Origin: AP-15 sp963846635
Lineage (GTDB): Bacteria; Pseudomonadota; Alphaproteobacteria; ATCC43930; CGMCC-115725
Assembly: GCA_963846635.1 (NCBI GenBank)
Contig: CAWJXM010000019.1
Location: 1 to 64,000, forward strand
Direction: 5' to 3'
DNA: 64,000 bases
Shown here one piece after another: positions 42,316-51,694 of the stretch. How positions within the stretch are numbered: the stretch's first letter is position 1; every line of letters starts with the position of its first letter. The translations under genes and the position numbers were made by a program. A model generated the notes under the pieces. That model was not told the DNA's origin. It saw nothing but the letters and a program-made list of their open reading frames with translations, and did not search any database.

Positions 42316-43050
42316 TCAAATTGACAGGAGCCTTGCCTTCAGCCAGAGGAAGAGAGGTACCTTGTTCCAGCATTCCATGTGGCTGCCCTTATTACCTGCG
42401 TCCGGAACGGGTTCCCGGAGCGACGTAATCGCGAACGCCGCGCTTTCCAACGCCGCCATATAGTCTTCCAGAGGCTGTGACCAGCCGGCGAAATGCATTT
42501 GTAACCCATTCCGTATCTCTGTGCCCTCGAAGCGCTTCCGACCGAAATAGGATTCCCGAAGGACGAATGGAGCATTGGCCTCTGGACCAGCGAAGCGCCC
42601 GCGATCCGCGAAAGGGTGAACGATCGAAATAACGAGGGTCCCCAAGGGACGCAGAACCCGCCCGATCTCCTTAAGCGCCGCCGGAACATCCTCTACATCC
42701 ATCAACACATTGTAGGCGACGACAAGATCGAAGCTGCAATTCTTGAAGGGGAGATCAGCCGCCGCCGCGATCTTGTAGGCGTCAGCCGATCCAACCCGTT
42801 CGGCTGCCGATATGAGCTGCTCGACGGGATCGGTCGCCGTGACTTGGTAGCCACAGTCCCTTAGAACACGCGAGACACGCCCCTCTCCGCATCCCACGTC
42901 GAGAGCGTCGCCAGCGCCTTGCCCGATGAAGCCGAACAGCGATGTTCGATACGCCCAAAATGCATCATGGTTTGGGGCACGGGCCCATGCCGTCCATTCG
43001 TCCGCAAACCGAGACCAATGCTCAATGTCGAGGTCCTTGCACGACATCAT
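42316..43050 (-). CDS. Class I SAM-dependent methyltransferase
   Basis: A 244-residue methyltransferase of the type-11 group. Motif I is ALDVGCGEGRVSRVLRDCGY (about residues 49-68), then VTATDPVEQLISAAE, CSFDLVVAYNVLMDVEDVP (motif IV region) and EIGRVLRPLGTLVISIVHPF. The C-terminal half, with FEGTEIRNGLQMHFAGWSQP, resembles small-molecule methyltransferases. The start at 43050 (two ATGs in tandem) follows a G-run. Upstream in-frame sequence is antisense-like. The 250 bases up to 43310 hold no gene. Confidence 0.85.
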   Translation of the reverse strand: MMSCKDLDIEHWSRFADEWTAWARAPNHDAFWAYRTSLFGFIGQGAGDALDVGCGEGRVSRVLRDCGYQVTATDPVEQLISAAERVGSADAYKIAAAADLPFKNCSFDLVVAYNVLMDVEDVPAALKEIGRVLRPLGTLVISIVHPFADRGRFAGPEANAPFVLRESYFGRKRFEGTEIRNGLQMHFAGWSQPLEDYMAALESAAFAITSLREPVPDAGNKGSHMECWNKVPLFLWLKARLLSI

Positions 43051-43310
43051 CGCCCCCCAACCCAAACCAGACCGTGTGAAAACTCGCCGCCACTCTGTCA
43101 TAAAGCAAGAATGAATTATCGATGAAGTAGAATACATAATAATGCTTCGTCTAGGCCTTTATCATCTCTCTAATATTGCATCGACTCTGTTGTATCCAAG
43201 TTTTCACACAGTCTGAAACGTTTGCACGTGAAATGTTGCTGAGCTTCGTGCAACTTCTCTTTCCCCATCACCCGACCCGAACCCCGATACTGTTCGCCTG
43301 ATTTCCTCTG

Positions 43311-44080
43311 CTAAGGCCCCGGCGGTGGATGCCAGCCCTTCATCGTGTCGAGACCACGAGCATTCTTCAGGATCGCACCGCCGAAATCGGTCGCGGTCGC
43401 ATTGGCGTCGGTCAGATCCGCATCAGTCAGGTCCGCACCCGAAAGATCCGCCTCGGACAAATTGGCGCCCCTGAGGTTGGCGCCGGTCAGATTGGCAAAG
43501 CGCATCAGCGCGAAGCTGAGATCGGCATTCGAGAAATCGGCGTCTGCCAAATCTGCGCCGGAAAGATCGCTTCGCATCAGCCCCATTGATTGATTTCTCA
43601 TATCCGGCGCCATTTTTGCGCCATGGAAATTGGCGCCGCGCAGGTCGAAACGGCCAAGCCGAGCGATGATGTGCGCTCCGGAAAAATCCGCACCCCGGAA
43701 TGTCGGGGCTTCGGCGGCAGAGTAGTCGAGCCCACTAGAGACGACGAGCCCGAGAAGGCTTGCATTCGAAAGATCAGCATGCGTGAAATTTGCCCGCATG
43801 ACCCAGGCGAGATCAAGCTTTGCACCGGACAGATTGGCGCCGGTAAAGTTCGCGCCCACCAATTTCGCGCCAAACAGGTTCGCCCTGGAGAAATTTGCTC
43901 CGCCTGAAGTCGAAATTGCTCAAATCGAGCTTCTCGAGCGATTTCCCCGACAAATCGGCGGGTCGATTGGGGGCAGCCGCGGTCAAGCAGTTTGTGGACC
44001 TGATCGGCGGTGAGATCGGCCGCCAAGGCGGGCACCATTGCGGTCATCAGGAGCAGTAATAGGCCGAGCGTTTTTCTCAT
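43311..44080 (-). pseudogene. Exported pentapeptide-repeat protein, two frameshifts
   Basis: The N-terminus has a signal peptide (RKTLGLLLLLMTAMVPALAA) and DLTADQVHKLLDRG. Frame then changes at about 43978 to APNRPADLSGKSLEKLDLSN and again at about 43902 to ANFSRANLFGAKLVGANFTG, which leads into some twenty A(D/N)Lxx pentapeptides (for instance LTGANLRGANLSEADLSGAD), ending GWHPPPGP at 43311. Corrected, it is about 255 residues and would form an exported right-handed beta-helix. Both shifts are one base. Its neighbour upstream is the xox cluster on the same strand. Confidence 0.8.
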
Positions 44081-44139
44081 CGGAATTCAAGCGTGTAGCC
44101 GATATCGCCAGGGAGACCGGCAACAGCCGCCGGACAGCC

Positions 44140-45064
44140 TCACACCTTCGGATGCCGCGAGGCGATGATCACAGCCAAACGGCTGAGTCTCAGAATGGTG
44201 TTCACCCTCAGCCGTTTTTGCCATTCGTCCTTACGGATCCGATCAGCTCGCCTTGCTTCGTTTAACAGCGGCACGCCATAGTCGCGCAGAATGGCCGTTA
44301 TTTTGGGTTGCTGCGTTCAGGATCACTGCATTTATCTGGCGACGCCATTCGGGCTCATTGGCGCGCACGCCCATTGCTATATAGTATTTCATGCGCGCGG
44401 CACCCGGCTCATCTTTCAGCGGAACCAGGGTCAGCGGAAGCTTGTCGTGCTTCTTGTAGTAGCCGGCAATGGGTCCCCACAGAAAGCCGACATCGATGGC
44501 CCCGGTCATGACATCCTCGACCATTTGGTGGGTCGGGGATTCGACACGGGTATCGACGGTCAGCTGATAGGGTTTGGTGTGCGCCATCAGATCGTGGCGG
44601 ACGAGCAGATCCGGAGGGCGGGGTGGCGACTGACCACGCCGAGACGCAGTTTCATGAGCTGCGGGTCCTGCAGACCCGTAATCGCCACTCCCCTATCCGA
44701 GCGATAGATCATCACATAGGTCGTAAAGTAATAGGGGTTTGTCGTCTGCATGATGTCATCGCCGGCGACGGTCCCCATCACCAGATCGCAGCGATGCGCC
44801 TGCAAAGTATTGCGCACAAACCCGATAATCTGCGGAAACCAGGTATACTCGACTTTTACGCCAAGTGCGGACGCCCATCAATTCCGCGATCTTATTCTCG
44901 AACCCCTCTTTCCTTTGGTTGGAGAAGGGCAGATCGTTGGGATCGGCACAAACCCTGAGCGTGCTACGATCAGCAATGTCGGCGGTTTGCGCCGCAACCC
45001 GCTGCCCGCTGCACACAATCCGAGCAGCGCGAGCATGCCCAAGCCAGTAATGCCGCATACGCAT
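44140..45064 (-). pseudogene. xoxJ: XoxJ-like periplasmic binding protein, at least five frameshifts
   Basis: Read across frames, this is a quinoprotein-dehydrogenase-associated substrate-binding protein: signal piece GMLALLGLCAAGSGL, LRVCADPNDLPFSNQRKEGF, GVKVEYTWFPQIIGFVRNTL, CDLVMGTVAGDDIMQTTNPY, PYQLTVDTRVESPTHQMVED, GAIDVGFLWGPIAGYYKKHD and ITAILRDYGVPLLNEARRAD, stop at 44140. Shifts are near 45040, 45000, 44875, 44620 and 44300. XoxJ/MxaJ proteins interact with the methanol dehydrogenase in the periplasm. The ATG at 45064 directly follows the TGA of the cytochrome gene, so the two were translationally coupled. Confidence 0.82.
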
Positions 45065-45409
45065 TCAATCGCCGATCCGCTGCGGGCGGCCACGACCAAG
45101 AGCGCCATCGGCACGCGCCTTCAGATAGGCCCAGATATCATTGAGATAATCCATCACATCCTCGACCGTGCCGAAAGGCGGCATCACGTTTTCGCTCGCG
45201 GTATTGACGTCGGTTTTGCCGTTGACGACGATTTCGTTGAATTGGTCCTGCGTCATGTGCTTGACCGAATTGACAAGATCCGGAGCATAGGAGCTGCCGG
45301 CGCCGTCGGGTCCATGGCATCGCAAGCACGATTTCAGTATAGCGCCGCCAGCCATTAAAGTCTTGATGTCGACCTTGCCGTTGACGATCGTGTACGGCTT
45401 TTTTGCCAA
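45065..45409 (-). CDS. xoxG: XoxG-like c-type cytochrome, 5' end frameshifted
   Basis: A small mono-haem cytochrome c that would take electrons from XoxF. The haem motif is CLRCH in AILKSCLRCHGPDGAGSSYAP; the axial Met is in VMPPFGTVEDV. The readable frame starts at 45409 without a signal peptide. One frame away and immediately upstream is a plausible export-signal end, SFAVAILAPVSNGRSLAAES, which joins at the run of A bases at about 45410 (LAKKPYTIVNGKVD). No initiating ATG is visible for that upstream part, so the 5' end is damaged. It lies between xoxF and xoxJ, all on the same strand. Confidence 0.8.
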   Translation of the reverse strand: MAKKPYTIVNGKVDIKTLMAGGAILKSCLRCHGPDGAGSSYAPDLVNSVKHMTQDQFNEIVVNGKTDVNTASENVMPPFGTVEDVMDYLNDIWAYLKARADGALGRGRPQRIGD

Positions 45410-45596
45410 TCTGGTCGCTTTCCGCCGCCAGCGACCGGCCGTTTGAGACCGGCGCTAAGATAGCGACTGCGAAGGACTGGCCCGGCAGCCTTGGCTAGCC
45501 GGCAACCGTGATGTTATGAGGTCGTGCGACACCGAGAAGCAAAGACCGGCGCCAAGGGGCATCCGCCTGGCCCAAAGAGGGCGGTGGCGTCAACGA

Positions 45597-47458
45597 TCAG
45601 TCGGGTAACGCGAAGACGGTCAGCACGCCGCCGAATTGGGTGTAGTTGGCGAGCGCCTTGTAGGCGCCGACAGTCCCCAGCCCGGCCGTGTCGATCGCGC
45701 GCTCGGTCTCGGTCGGCGTGTGCGCGCCACCGGTCGCCGCGTGGTGCCATTCCTCCGCGGCGGGCGCCTGCGTCAGGCCGGCCGCCATGCCGATCCCGGC
45801 CCAGCCGCCGACACCCGACAGCACGGCAATGTATTGCTTGCCGTTATGGGTAAAGGTATTGACGTTGCCGATAATCCCCGACGGCGTCTTGAAGCGGTAG
45901 AGCTCCTTGCCGGTCTGCATGTCGACGGCTTTCAAATAGCCTTCGAGCGTGCCATAGAAGACCACGTCGCCTGCCGTGGCGAGCGCGCCCGACCAGACCG
46001 AGAAGGGTTCCGGATCCGACCATAGGATCTTGCCGGTGCCGGCGTCCCAGGCAATAAATTGCCGAGATTGTTGTCGCCCTGCGGCGGGTACATGTCACGA
46101 TCGCGCCAACATATGGTTGTCCTGCCGTATAGGACACCTTGAACGGCTCGTAATCCATGCAGACGTGATTGGTCGGAACATAGAAGACCCCGGTCTTTGG
46201 CGAGAACGCCGCCGGCTGCTGGTCTTTCGAGCCAAGGGCCGCCGGACAGACGTTCTTGTAATTGACGTCCTCACCGCTTGAGCCTGGGGCGAATTCGGCG
46301 ACGACATTCGGTCGGCCGGTCTGCATATTCATCGCTGGTCGCCCAGTTAACTCTCGGGTCGTACTTCTGCGCGACTAGCAGCTCACCGGTCTCGCGATTG
46401 AGGGTGTAGCCAAAGCCGTTGCGGTCGAATGCACGAGCGCTTTGGTCGGCTTGCCGTTCACGGGGATGTCGGCCAGGATCATTTCGTTGACGCCATCATA
46501 ATCCCACTGGTCGTGCGGCGTCATTTGATAGACCCATTTGGCGATCCCGGTATCGGGGTTGCGGGCGAAAATCGTCATCGACCATTTGTTGTCGCCGGGC
46601 CGCTGCACCGGGTTCCAGGTGCCGGGATTGCCCGAGCCGTAATAGATCAGGTTGAGCTGAGGGTCATAGGAGACCCAGCCCCAAGTATCGGCGCCGCCGA
46701 TCTTCCATTGGTCGCCCTGCCAGCTTTTCAACGACGAATTTTGGCCGACCGGCTTGCCGAGTTCGGTCGTATTTGCGTCAAACAGGATCTCGTTATCGGG
46801 CCCTTCGGAATAGGCCTTCCAGGCAAGTGAGCCGTCCTTGACATTGTATGCGGTTAGCCGCCCCCGGACCCCAAACTCGCCGCCGCTAATGCCGACGAGT
46901 ACCTTGTCCTTGACGATCGAGCGGTGCATTCGTCCCGGTTTCGCCGATTTTTGGATCACCGTCCTTGACGCTCCATACGATATTGCCGGTCTTGGCGTCG
47001 AGCGCCACGAGCGTGGTGTCGGCCTGATGCAGAAAGATCTTGCCGTCGCCATAGGCAACACCGCGATTGACCGTGTCGCAGCACATCACCGGAATGACGG
47101 TCGGGTCCTGCTTTGGCTCGTACTTCCACAGGATGCGGCCGTTATTGTTCAGGTCGAGAGCAAAGACATCGTTTGGGAACGGGGTGCTGATATACATCAC
47201 ATCGCCGATCACCAGCGGACCGCCCTCGTGACCGCGAAGTACGCCGGTTGAGAATGTCCAGACCGGACGCAGATTTTTGACGTTGTCCTTGTTTATCTGA
47301 TCAAGAGGGCTGTAACGGGTGTTGGCATAGTCGCCGGCCGGCATCACCCATTGATTGGGATCTTTGGACAGCTGAATCAGCTGGTCGTTGGCGTTCGCCG
47401 CCGTCGCACCCACCGCAAATGCAATCGCGGTTATCCATAAACGGAACAAGTTTCTCAT
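45597..47458 (-). pseudogene. xoxF: XoxF-type PQQ (lanthanide) methanol dehydrogenase, about five frameshifts
   Basis: A periplasmic PQQ propeller enzyme that oxidises methanol. Signal peptide RNLFRLWITAIAFAVGATAA, then LSKDPNQWVMPAGDYANTRY, the vicinal Cys pair in VMCCDTVNRGVAYGDG, GGADTWGWVSYDPQLNLIYY and DQWDYDGVNEMIL. The second Asp of WDYD is the extra lanthanide ligand of XoxF (Ala in calcium MxaF). The C-terminus is GGWAGIGMAAGLTQ to VLTVFALPD. Shifts lie near 46921, 46432, 46335, 46104 and 46057; between them the frames are clean, and one base restores each. The ATG at 47458 has AGGGAGGG upstream. Length when repaired is about 620, normal. Confidence 0.9.
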
Positions 47459-47647
47459 CTCGTGTTTCCCTCCCTAGGTCTCGAGCGAGCACCCGCACCT
47501 CCAGAGCCGGGAGAGGCGAGGACTTGCGACCCGGCAGTTGCGCCGGCCCAAATTTTGGTTACCTGATCCTATGTCACTTCCGGTTGCCGGACAAGCGGTG
47601 TTAATGCAACTCGTGTTCGAACCGTCTGGCACACAACAGAAGAAGGC

Positions 47648-47848
47648 TTAAGCGGGCCGTTGGCGCGGAATATTGTGCTCGCAGCGCCACCGCGAGAGGA
47701 CCCATTTCGGATGATCCGATAACCAGTTCGCGGCATATTCCTGGGCGCGCACGAGACACATGAGCGCGGGCATGTCCTCGACCGGTCGCTGCTCGATGCA
47801 GGAATTGGGCGACGCTTGAAGACAGAAGACGAGTACCAGAGCGGTCAT
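47648..47848 (-). CDS. Small conserved exported protein
   Basis: A 66-residue protein of a family common in Hyphomicrobiales and relatives: a short hydrophobic leader (MTALVLVFCLQASPNSC), then CLVRAQEYAANWLSDHPKW and LSRWRCEHNIPRQRPA. Four Cys are present. The ATG at 47848 is followed by a leader in the right place; upstream frame is poor. It lies about 190 bases upstream of xoxF on the same strand. Function unknown. Confidence 0.75.
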   Translation of the reverse strand: MTALVLVFCLQASPNSCIEQRPVEDMPALMCLVRAQEYAANWLSDHPKWVLSRWRCEHNIPRQRPA

Positions 47849-47946
47849 CTTGGTCCTTTTGCGGCTGCTGTGGCAAATGGGAATGCCGCCATAAAGAGCC
47901 GAGAACACTTAACCCATCGTGTATGACGGCATCGGTGGAGGGAGGA

Positions 47947-48429
47947 ATGAAAAAACTGCGATTGCCCGCGATTACGAGTGCCGCCGCAGCCTTGCTGTTG
48001 GCGCTCGGCGGATCGGTGTGGGCGGGAAGGGGCGGTGCTGGCGCAGTACCCGCGGCGTTGATGAAGGCTGATGCCGTTGCCGGTACCGAAACCGGGCCAA
48101 GCACGACGGCATCGGCTGTGCTCGTCGCCGAAACAGCCCCCGCCCGAGATAATGATTATCCGACCGCCACGCGGGCCGATTACGTGATCGGCTGTATGGC
48201 TGCGAACGGCAACACGCGCGAAGCGCTGCTGAAATGCTCCTGCGCTATCGACACGATTGCCGGGCTAATGCCCTACTCGCATTACGAGCGCGCTGAAACA
48301 GCCCTTAGCCTGCAGCTTGGCGGCGGGGTCGGGGGTCGCGTCGGTCTGTTTCGCGATCCGCCGCAGATCAAAGCTGTGATCGAGGAGTTGCGGCGCGCTC
48401 AGGCCGAAGCGAACCTGCAGTGTCGATGA
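47947..48429 (+). CDS. Conserved exported protein with Cys pair
   Basis: A 160-residue protein: signal peptide KKLRLPAITSAAAALLLALG, a variable Ala/Thr/Gly linker, and a conserved C-terminal domain YPTATRADYVIGCMAANGNT, then LLKCSCAIDTIAGLMPYSHY and a final LQCR. The four Cys suggest disulfides in the periplasm. I recall similar proteins next to PQQ alcohol dehydrogenase genes, which fits its place near xoxF, but this link is not proven. GGAGGG lies before the ATG at 47947. It is divergent from the small gene at 47648. Confidence 0.75.
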   Translation: MKKLRLPAITSAAAALLLALGGSVWAGRGGAGAVPAALMKADAVAGTETGPSTTASAVLVAETAPARDNDYPTATRADYVIGCMAANGNTREALLKCSCAIDTIAGLMPYSHYERAETALSLQLGGGVGGRVGLFRDPPQIKAVIEELRRAQAEANLQCR

Positions 48430-48635
48430 CTCGCGGCATAGCGCCTCACCCATGGGCTGCATGAACCTGCCGGCTCCGGGCATGCAGGGTTCGAAGTGGC
48501 GCGATTTTCCTCGTTGGCTTGCCCCTAATTCAGCTCTTCTCTGTGAAGTTGCTCATGGACACGCCGGCTTTGAGGTGTTGAACTAGGCGCTAGATCGAAT
48601 GAGCTTAGAACCCCAGATCGAAGAAGCTTAGAATA

Positions 48636-49514
48636 ATGAAGATCCGGTGGAAGATCGACTTGGCGATGTGTGGCGCATTCTTGGTTGGGCTCGGACTGGC
48701 CGGGGTCAGCGCCTATGAGATCCTTACCAAGGATGCCCTGGAGGACAGTCTTCAGAACGCGCGGATAATGATTGAAGCCGCATCGGCCATCCGGTCCTAC
48801 ACAGACCAAAGAATATCGCCATTACTTGAACAGCAGATGAAGGTGGAGTTTCTGCCTCCTGCGATTTCGTTCTTTGCCGCGCAGGCCAATCTTAAGTTAA
48901 TACAGCAGAAATTACCGGAGTATACCTATCGCGAACCGACACTAAATCCGACCAATATAAGTGACCGGGCGGTCGATTGGGAGGCCGACATCATCAACGA
49001 TTTTCGTACCGACCCGAGCAAGCGGCAAATGGTGGTCATTCGAGACACAGCCGAAGGGCGTTTTTTAACGCTGGCGCGACCGCTCAAAGTAACAGACCAA
49101 ACCTGTCTCTCCTGCCATAGTACGCCGGAGAAGGCGCCGGCAACGATGGTCGCGCTTTACGGCAGAGAAAACGGCTTTGGGTGGAAGCTCGGTGAGGTCG
49201 TGGGGGCCCATGTCGTATCTATTCCTGTAACCGTGCCGCTGTCGCGGGCGTACCAGGCATTATTTTGGTTCATGGTGGCTTTGGCCGGGACCTTTATCGC
49301 CATGATCATTATCGTTGACCTGCTACTCCGTGCGCTCGTGGTAAAGCCGGTTAGCGAGATTTCGGGGATGGCGAACAATGTCAGTATGGGAAATCTGGAC
49401 GTTCCGGAATATGTCCGCGATACCGACGACGAGATCGGGTCATTGTCGAAATCTTTTAATCGGATGCGACGAAGCCTGCAGAATGCGATGAAGATGTTGA
49501 ATGAACAAGGCTAA
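48636..49514 (+). CDS. DUF3365 (Tll0287-like) haem sensor with HAMP domain
   Basis: A 292-residue membrane sensor. TM1 is LAMCGAFLVGLGLAGVSAYE (about residues 9-28). The extracytoplasmic DUF3365 domain carries one c-type haem motif, CLSCH in VTDQTCLSCHSTPEKAPATM. TM2 (LFWFMVALAGTFIAMIIIVD) leads into a HAMP domain (LRALVVKPVSEISGMANNVS to EIGSLSKSFNRMRRSLQNAM). There is no output domain, so the signal must pass to a partner, most simply the Ser/Thr kinase 33 bases downstream. Relatives sense redox state or gas through the haem. The ATG at 48636 lies just before TM1. Confidence 0.88.
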   Translation: MKIRWKIDLAMCGAFLVGLGLAGVSAYEILTKDALEDSLQNARIMIEAASAIRSYTDQRISPLLEQQMKVEFLPPAISFFAAQANLKLIQQKLPEYTYREPTLNPTNISDRAVDWEADIINDFRTDPSKRQMVVIRDTAEGRFLTLARPLKVTDQTCLSCHSTPEKAPATMVALYGRENGFGWKLGEVVGAHVVSIPVTVPLSRAYQALFWFMVALAGTFIAMIIIVDLLLRALVVKPVSEISGMANNVSMGNLDVPEYVRDTDDEIGSLSKSFNRMRRSLQNAMKMLNEQG

Positions 49515-49547
49515 GATTGGCCAAATAGGGCAAAGTATTGAAATAGC

Positions 49548-50929
49548 ATGAAAGCCCAGACGATCGGACGCTATCGCATCGATGCGTCGCTTGGTACCGG
49601 CGCGATGGGGGAGGTTTATCGCGCCTATGACCCTCTCATCGACCGTCCGGTAGCAATCAAAGTTGTGCGGCCCGAGCTGATATCAGGCGCGGGCTCCGAG
49701 CAATGGTTACAGCGTTTCCGGCGTGAGGCTCGAGCCGCCGGGCGGCGCTTCCACCCCAATCTCATCGCCGTGCTCGACTTTGGCGATGATAATGGCGTTC
49801 CGTTTCTAGCCATGGAATATGTCGAAGGGCAAAACCTCGATGCCGTGATCAAAGCATCAGGTCCGCTCGACCCGAACTCGCGGCATCCGGATTATTACCC
49901 AGGTCTTGAGCGCGCTTGGTTTTATTCACAAGAACGGGATCGTTCATCGTGACGTCAAACCGTCCAATATCATGGTATTGGAGAACGACCAGATCAAAGT
50001 TGCCGATTTTGGCATCGCTCGTATCGATGCGTCAGAGTTCACGATTGTCGGCGATTTGCTGGGCACGCCCGCCTACATGGCTCCAGAGCAATTCGCCGGA
50101 GCTCCGGTCGATCAGCGGACCGATCTGTTTGCCGCGGGCGTGATCCTGTTCGAAATGCTGACCGCAGTGAAACCGTTTCGGGGAAAAAGCATTACCGAAA
50201 TATTGTGTTTGATGGAGAAGCGAGGACCCGAGAATATAGGATTGCTGAACCCTGCAGTACCCGAAGCGCTGAAGCAGGTCATCGGCAAAGCCCTGGCATT
50301 TGATCCGGCCGCTCGCTATGCCAGTGCTGACGCATTCGCGACAGCTATCGCAGAAGCCTCTGTTGCCCCGTCCGGACAAGGTCCTCCCACTGAAGTCTCG
50401 CGCTCAGAGGCACCGCCGCCTTCCGTCGCTCCGCCCCCTGAAATTCGGATAACAAATGCTTCTTTGGATCCTGGGCTGTTGGCAACAATCGAGCATGATC
50501 TGGCGACATTTATCGGTCCTGTGGCGGCAATCGCCGTAAGACGAGCGGCGATGCAGACGAACGATTTCGTCGCATTGTACGACAAGTTGGGCAGACAACT
50601 GGAAAACCCGCGAGATCGCGCCGAGTTCTTGGCGCGGGGACGCCAGAGGGCGGCCGCTGCTGCCGATTTATCGCGGACCTCTATACCGGCATCGCCTCGA
50701 CCGGATACCGAACAAAATCGCGCGCCGCCGGCAGCGCCTCCTGACCCCGCCGCGGTCAGCGCAATCGAGTTCGAGCCTGACGCGCTACATTGGCCCGATC
50801 GCAAAGATATTGGTCAAAAAAGAAGTCGAGAAGTATCAAACCATGGAGAGGCTTTACCTCGCCTTGGCTAGGCATATATCAGATGAGCGTGATCGCGAGG
50901 CGTTTTTAAGAACGCAGCGAGCGAACTGA
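49548..50929 (+). CDS. Ser/Thr protein kinase with duplicated C-terminal domain, two frameshifts
   Basis: A Hanks-type kinase. N-terminal lobe: GRYRIDASLGTGAMGEVYRA (Gly loop) and PVAIKVVRPEL (Lys). C-terminal lobe: GIVHRDVKPSNIMVLE, VADFGIARIDAS and TPAYMAPEQFAGAP. The frame shifts at about 49882; the skipped link is RIITQVLSALGFIHKNG. After a Pro-rich linker comes a domain IGPVAAIAVRRAAMQTNDFV to RDRAEFLARGR. A second shift at about 50786 reveals another copy: YIGPIAKILVKKEVEKYQTM to DREAFLRTQRAN, stop 50927-50929. All catalytic residues are present. It is co-directional with the haem sensor and the phosphatase. Confidence 0.88.
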
Positions 50930-50949
50930 TCTTTTCGGGGATTTGATCA

Positions 50950-51663
50950 ATGCTGCGCGGGATCACTATAGCAGCGCTCGGTTACGCTATCATCTCTGCG
51001 GCTGCAATCACATCTGGGACCCTCAACCGGTCTTATGCCGCCGAAACGGGTAGCAAGGACGAAAATGTTCAGATGACTCCTGCGCTGATCCGTGAAATCC
51101 AGTTCATGCTGCTGCGCCTCGGACTGGATCCTGGTCCGATCGACGGCGTGGTCGGCCGCCAAACCAATGGAGCAGCGCACGAATTTCAGCGTCAAGCCGG
51201 GCTCCCGGTTGCCGATTTAGCGAATATGGGCACGGTATCGACGGAGTTTCTAACTCGGCTGCGTGATCAGGCGGCGAGAGCGATATTCTCGAATAAGCAG
51301 GCGCCGCAACCATCCCCCGGATCTGCCCCGCCCGGGTCCCCGGCCCTGGCAACAGCCGCGCCGGCTGCGGTCGCGCCAGCACCGGTCCAACCAGCGCCCG
51401 ATCGCTTTGCCGCTTGTCCATACAATCCTAATGATTTTCGCATCGGCGATACCCAGTACACCCCGGACAAGTTCCTGCAGGTGGGGTTTGGCGGTTCGAC
51501 TGCACGAGCGGTCACCAGCTTGAAAGAACGGCTCGATGAGGCGCGACAACTGGCGGAAAATGTCGGTGGTCCTGCACTGGCTGAGGTGCAGCGGCAAGCG
51601 CGAGTCCTGGATTATTTCAATTGCCGATTAAAGATCGAGCAGGCGGCGGCAGATAAAAAATGA
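50950..51663 (+). CDS. Peptidoglycan-binding-like exported protein
   Basis: A 237-residue protein with a leader (RGITIAALGYAIISAAAITS), then a PG_binding_1-like domain: LIREIQFMLLRLGLDPGPID, GVVGRQTNGAAHEFQRQAGL. A Pro/Ala linker (APQPSPGSAPPGSPALATAA) leads to a C-terminal helical region with two Cys (AACPYNPND and YFNCRLK). It probably sits in the periplasm near the wall. It begins 20 bases after the kinase stop and ends 31 bases before the phosphatase start, so all are likely one operon. Confidence 0.8.
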   Translation: MLRGITIAALGYAIISAAAITSGTLNRSYAAETGSKDENVQMTPALIREIQFMLLRLGLDPGPIDGVVGRQTNGAAHEFQRQAGLPVADLANMGTVSTEFLTRLRDQAARAIFSNKQAPQPSPGSAPPGSPALATAAPAAVAPAPVQPAPDRFAACPYNPNDFRIGDTQYTPDKFLQVGFGGSTARAVTSLKERLDEARQLAENVGGPALAEVQRQARVLDYFNCRLKIEQAAADKK

Positions 51664-51694
51664 TTCCAAAACCAACTTCATAAAGCTCAATCGA

